64,000 nucleotides of DNA. It comes from Marinobacter lutaoensis (GTDB lineage Bacteria; Pseudomonadota; Gammaproteobacteria; Pseudomonadales; Oleiphilaceae). Positions 60,497 through 64,000 of this stretch are shown one piece after another. The stretch is from positions 434,001-498,000 of the forward strand of contig NZ_MSCW01000007.1 of assembly GCF_001981305.1 (NCBI RefSeq). Reading direction: 5' to 3'. The notes below the pieces were generated by a model. The model had not been told where the DNA came from. It ran no database searches and saw only the letters and a program-made list of their open reading frames with translations. The stretch's first letter is position 1. The number at the start of each line of letters is the position of its first letter. The position numbers were made by a program, and so were the translations under genes.

Positions 60497-61756
60497 TTAT
60501 CGGGGAATCCAGGGGCTGCCCAGCCCCATGGCCTCGGCGGCCAGCCGGTGCTTGAGCGGCCCGAGCCGGTCCAGCCAGCGCAACCCGGCGTTGCGGAGCC
60601 AGCGTACCGGCAGTTCGTCGCGGGCGAACAGCTGCTTGAACCCTTCCATGGTGGCCATCATGGCCAGGTTTTCACCTTTTCGGCGGCGCTGGTAGCGGGC
60701 CAGCAGCAGCGGGTCCGCGGGCGACAGGCCCAACTCCCGGGCTCGGGCCAGCTCGTCCAGCAGCACGCCGACGTCACCATACCCCAGGTTAGCGCCCTGG
60801 CCCGCCAGCGGGTGGATGGTGTGGGCGGCATCGCCCACCAGCGCCAGACCGTCTGCGACGTAGTCCTTGGCGTGACGCTGGCGCAAGGGGAACGCAAAGC
60901 GCCGGGACACCGCCTCGACCGGCCCCAGGGTGTACTCGAACGCCCGCTCCAGTTCACACTGGAAGGCCTCGTCCGGCAACGCCATCAAACGCCGGGCGGC
61001 GTCGGTATCCTGGGACCAGACGATCGAACAGAAGCGATCATCCCCCTGCTCGCTGACCAGTGGCAGAAACGCCAGCGGGCCAGTGGCGGAAAACCGCTGC
61101 CAGGCGGTCATCCGGTGCGGGTGGACGGTGCGCACGGTACAGACAATGGCATCCTGGTCGTAGTCCCACTCTCGGGTGGGCAACCCAGCCCACTGACGCA
61201 GGCGGGAGTGGGCCCCGTCGGCCCCCACCACCAGTCGGGCGGTCAACCGGCGACCGTCGGCCAGAGTCAGCCCCTGGGATGACGACCAGCCAGCCACCTG
61301 TACCCCGTCCAGCAGGGTCAGGGTCCGGCAGCCGAGCAGGCCGTGCCACAGGGCCCGGACGATGTGTCGGTTCTCCACCAGGGTGCCCAGCGCCGGCGCT
61401 TGCAGATCTCCGGCGCTGAAGTGGATGCGGCCCGTGCCGTCGCCGTCCCAGACCACCATGTCCTGATACCGGCAGTGGCGTCCGGCCAGTACCCCGGACC
61501 AGGCGCCCAGGGCTGTCAACAGGGCCTCGCTGGCCAGGGAGAGGGCGCTCACCCTGGGCTCGAAATCCGACACATCACGGGCCGGCGGCGGTTCCGCCAG
61601 CACCGACGCCCGCGTATCGCCTTCCACCAGTGCAACCTGCCAGCCCTGTTGCGCCAGTCCGAGCGCCAGGGCCGAACCCACCAAGCCGGCACCGACGACG
61701 ATCACGTCGAAATCCGTGTCCCGGACGGAGCCGGTCAGGGCCCTAGCGGTCGTCAT
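60497..61756 (-). CDS. ubiI: FAD-dependent ubiquinone biosynthesis hydroxylase UbiI (VisC) type
   Basis: A 419-residue UbiH/UbiF/VisC flavoprotein: FAD site VIVVGAGLVGSALALGLAQQ, DG motif VGADGAHSRLRQW, and GDAAHTIHPLAGQGANLGYGD. Its place after pepP-ubiH matches the visC position in E. coli, so C5-ring hydroxylation is the likely step. Start at 61756 (MTTARAL) overlaps the ubiH stop by 14 bases. Confidence 0.87.
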   Translation of the reverse strand: MTTARALTGSVRDTDFDVIVVGAGLVGSALALGLAQQGWQVALVEGDTRASVLAEPPPARDVSDFEPRVSALSLASEALLTALGAWSGVLAGRHCRYQDMVVWDGDGTGRIHFSAGDLQAPALGTLVENRHIVRALWHGLLGCRTLTLLDGVQVAGWSSSQGLTLADGRRLTARLVVGADGAHSRLRQWAGLPTREWDYDQDAIVCTVRTVHPHRMTAWQRFSATGPLAFLPLVSEQGDDRFCSIVWSQDTDAARRLMALPDEAFQCELERAFEYTLGPVEAVSRRFAFPLRQRHAKDYVADGLALVGDAAHTIHPLAGQGANLGYGDVGVLLDELARARELGLSPADPLLLARYQRRRKGENLAMMATMEGFKQLFARDELPVRWLRNAGLRWLDRLGPLKHRLAAEAMGLGSPWIPR

Positions 61757-63026
61757 GGTATACCTCCCTGCCGGTTCGGCCGGCGTTTCCGAAGAACGGG
61801 CGCCGGCCGCCCAGGCCCATGGCCTGGCGGACGAACCAGCGCTTGGCCGGTGGCAGCAGGTCCAGTCCCACCAGACCGGCATCACGGGCGCCGGCCAGTG
61901 GCGCCGGAGCCGGACCGAACAGCCGGATCAACGAGTCGGAAAAGTACACGGTCTTCAGCCAGTCCTGTCGGTGCTGGCGCTGGTAGGCAGCCAGCACCGA
62001 CAGCTCACCGATGTCCCGGCCCTGGTCCACCGCCCGGCGGAACTGTTCGACCAGGGTCATCAGGCCCCGCAGCGCCAGGTTGAAGCCCTGACCCGCCACC
62101 GGATGCAGGGCATGGGCGGCGTTTCCGATCAGGGCCACCCCCGGGCGCACCGGTTCGTCCACCGTCACCAGCTTGAGCGGGTAATGGCTGCAGGCCCCGA
62201 TCCGGGTGAAACGCCCGAGCCGCCAGCCAAAGCGTTCCTGAAGGCGGCGGCATTTGTCGTCATCGGGCAATGCCAGTACCTCCGCCAGATTGCGGTCGTC
62301 CAGGGTCCAGACCAACGCCGACTGATGCCCGGCCCGTGTCGGCGAGCCGTGCGGCAACAAGGCCATGGGGCCAGATTCGTCGAAACGCTCGTAGGCGGTA
62401 AAGCGGTGCGGCTCCGAGGTGGAGACATTGGCGATCAGGGCGTTCTGGCCATAGTCCTCAGTGCGGGTGCGAAATCCCAGCGTTTCCCGCAGGCCGGAGC
62501 GGCCACCGTCAGCCACCACCAGACAGCGACCGGTGACCACCTGGTCCCGGCCCTCGCGCCGGACCGTCACGGCAACGCCCGTCGGGGCCGGCACCAGCCC
62601 ACGCACCTCGGCCGGCGCCAGCCAGCGCACCGGTGTCTCCCGCAGAGCCGCGACCAGACACAGGCCCATCCAGCGGTTGTCGGCGACATAGCCCAAGGCA
62701 TCCTGTCGGTGGTCCTCGGCGTGCAGGCGGGTGGCGCCGAAACGCCCCCGGTCGGACACGTGGATATGCCGGATCGGTGTGGCATGTTCGGACAACGCCG
62801 GCCACAGCCCCAGCTGCTCAAAGATCAGCCGGGAGCCCCAGGCCAGCGCGGTGGAACGGGCGTCGTAGCTGGGCTGGTAGTCGTCCGGTGCGGCATCCGG
62901 AGCCAGTGGATGGTTCTCCACCACGGTCACCCGCAGCTCCGGCACCAGCCGGGATACCGCCAGCGCCAGGCTGGCGCCGGCCAGGCCGCCACCAGCGATG
63001 ATCAGATCCGTCTCGACAGGGGTCAC
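61743..63026 (-). CDS. ubiH: 2-octaprenyl-6-methoxyphenol hydroxylase UbiH
   Basis: A 427-residue flavin monooxygenase of the ubiquinone pathway. FAD site LIIAGGGLAGASLALAVSRL, DARSTALAWGS, and NAAHALHPVAGQGFNLALRG are present. Overlaps the pepP stop (ATGA), as in other gammaproteobacteria. Confidence 0.93.
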   Translation of the reverse strand: MTPVETDLIIAGGGLAGASLALAVSRLVPELRVTVVENHPLAPDAAPDDYQPSYDARSTALAWGSRLIFEQLGLWPALSEHATPIRHIHVSDRGRFGATRLHAEDHRQDALGYVADNRWMGLCLVAALRETPVRWLAPAEVRGLVPAPTGVAVTVRREGRDQVVTGRCLVVADGGRSGLRETLGFRTRTEDYGQNALIANVSTSEPHRFTAYERFDESGPMALLPHGSPTRAGHQSALVWTLDDRNLAEVLALPDDDKCRRLQERFGWRLGRFTRIGACSHYPLKLVTVDEPVRPGVALIGNAAHALHPVAGQGFNLALRGLMTLVEQFRRAVDQGRDIGELSVLAAYQRQHRQDWLKTVYFSDSLIRLFGPAPAPLAGARDAGLVGLDLLPPAKRWFVRQAMGLGGRRPFFGNAGRTGREVYHDDR

Positions 63027-64000
63027 GATCCGTCCGCCATCAGGGCTTCAATATCGGCGATGGTCTTGGGCGCGTCGTCGGTCAGCACCCGGCAGCCGTC
63101 GCGGGTTACCACCACGTCGTCCTCGATGCGGATGCCGATCCCCCGCCACTTCGCATCCACGTCGGTGTTGTTCGGGGCGATGTAGAGCCCGGGCTCTACC
63201 GTCAGCACCATGCCCGGCTCCAGCTGACGCCAGGCATCGCCCACCTTGTAGTCGCCGACGTCGTGCACATCCAGGCCCAGCCAATGCCCGGTACGGTGCA
63301 TGTAAAAAGGCTTGTAGGCTTCCTGCTCGAGGGCGTCGTCCAGCGAACCGGACAACAGGCCGAGATCGAGCAGCCCCTGAGTGAGCACCCGTAGGGCCGC
63401 CTCGTGCGGATGGTTCCAGTGGTTGCCCGGGCGCACGGCATCGATCGCCGCGTACTGGGCCGCCAGCACCACCTCGTACAGCGCCTTCTGTTCAGGGCTG
63501 AAGCGACCGTTGACCGGGAATGTCCGGGTGATGTCCGAGGCATAGCACTCCAGCTCGCAACCGGCGTCGATCAGGACCAGGTCACCGTCCCGGAGCGGCG
63601 CTCGGTTCTCAATGTAGTGCAGGATGCAGGCATTGGCGCCACTGCCGACGATGGACGGATAGGCGGTGTCCCGGGCGCCATGCTCCATAAAGGTGTGGAT
63701 CAGTGCCGCCTCGAGGTGATACTCGTAGCCGCCCCGGCGGGCCCGGCGCATGGCGTTGCAGTGCGCCTCGGCACTGATTTTTCCGGCCCGGGCCATGACC
63801 CGGATCTCGGCGGGACTCTTGTACAGCCGGAGGTCGTGCAGCAGATGATCCAGCGCCACGAATTCCCCCGGCGGGTGGGCACCGGTGCGAACCTTGCTGC
63901 GCAGAGTTTTGACCCACTCCATCACCCGCTGGTCAAAACCCGGATCCCGGCCCAGGGGATAGTAGATCCGGCTGCGCCCCTCGATCATGCCCGGCAGGAT
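63023..64000 (-). CDS. pepP: Xaa-Pro aminopeptidase PepP, N-terminus outside the window
   Basis: The C-terminal 326 codons of an M24 aminopeptidase that removes an N-terminal residue before proline. The two-metal site is visible: Asp in LIDAGCELECYASDITRTF, His in HRTGHWLGLDVHDVG, Glu in VLTVEPGLYI and Glu in GIRIEDDVVVT. The start lies beyond 64000. Confidence 0.96.
   Translation of the reverse strand: MLPGMIEGRSRIYYPLGRDPGFDQRVMEWVKTLRSKVRTGAHPPGEFVALDHLLHDLRLYKSPAEIRVMARAGKISAEAHCNAMRRARRGGYEYHLEAALIHTFMEHGARDTAYPSIVGSGANACILHYIENRAPLRDGDLVLIDAGCELECYASDITRTFPVNGRFSPEQKALYEVVLAAQYAAIDAVRPGNHWNHPHEAALRVLTQGLLDLGLLSGSLDDALEQEAYKPFYMHRTGHWLGLDVHDVGDYKVGDAWRQLEPGMVLTVEPGLYIAPNNTDVDAKWRGIGIRIEDDVVVTRDGCRVLTDDAPKTIADIEALMADGS

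Overview
The window is chromosomal DNA from a GC-rich gammaproteobacterium. The order ubiE-ubiJ-ubiB-hisI-hisE-tatA-tatB-tatC-rsmE, the pepP-ubiH-ubiI order, the wax-ester synthase (WS/DGAT) gene and the Pseudomonas-type pqq/erc/ped alcohol-oxidation genes together suggest a Pseudomonas/Marinobacter/Alcanivorax-like lineage. This is inferred from gene content only; no rRNA gene is present. I saw no tRNA, rRNA, CRISPR array, insertion sequence or phage gene.

Layout. 1-3609: partial msrA, metallophosphoesterase, CarS-like protein, fumC. 3751-11750 (minus): one tight operon pqqA-B-C-D-E-H-ercA-ercS', combining PQQ synthesis with ethanol-oxidation regulation genes. 11976-15433: convergent NosR/NirI-like flavo-iron-sulfur membrane protein and ferric-reductase-like flavoprotein. 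15641-17161: aldehyde dehydrogenase. 17486-29029: a guanidine module. Two guanidine-I (ykkC) riboswitches precede, respectively, carboxyguanidine deiminase (two subunits) + guanidine/urea carboxylase + periplasmic binding protein, and the matching ABC permease + ATPase. Between the two transcripts lie a TetR regulator, a GlnT-type glutamine synthetase and a MetX-like hydrolase. 29082-41158: the periplasmic alcohol-oxidation locus. It holds a lanthanide-type and a calcium-type quinoprotein alcohol dehydrogenase, cytochrome c, MxaJ-like protein, secreted pentapeptide protein, PedS2/PedR2-like two-component system, and a PQQ-associated binding protein/beta-propeller/ABC exporter set. 41163-45321: zinc uptake (permease, binding protein, His-rich porin) divergent from a COG0523 GTPase across a Zur-like box. 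45496-46269: erdR. 46279-50180 (minus): a Met-rich secreted peptide, OmpR-type regulator, histidine kinase and secreted MsrA-MsrB fusion. 50365-53275: WS/DGAT, hydrolase, PHA-system protein. 53391-64000: ubiquinone, histidine, Tat, rsmE, DUF808, ubiI, ubiH and partial pepP.

How they work together. Periplasmic quinoproteins oxidise alcohols using PQQ made by the pqq operon and pass electrons to the cytochrome c; the ALDH removes the aldehyde; ErcS', ErdR and the PedS2/PedR2-like pair are the likely regulators. A repeated TACGACC-type box and A/C-rich Crc/Hfq-like leaders recur upstream of these scattered genes. The module I consider most novel is the Met-rich peptide + two-component system + secreted MsrAB operon. 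It looks like a self-contained periplasmic methionine-sulfoxide (reactive chlorine/oxygen) defence circuit, with 11-bp-spaced direct repeats at both of its putative promoters.
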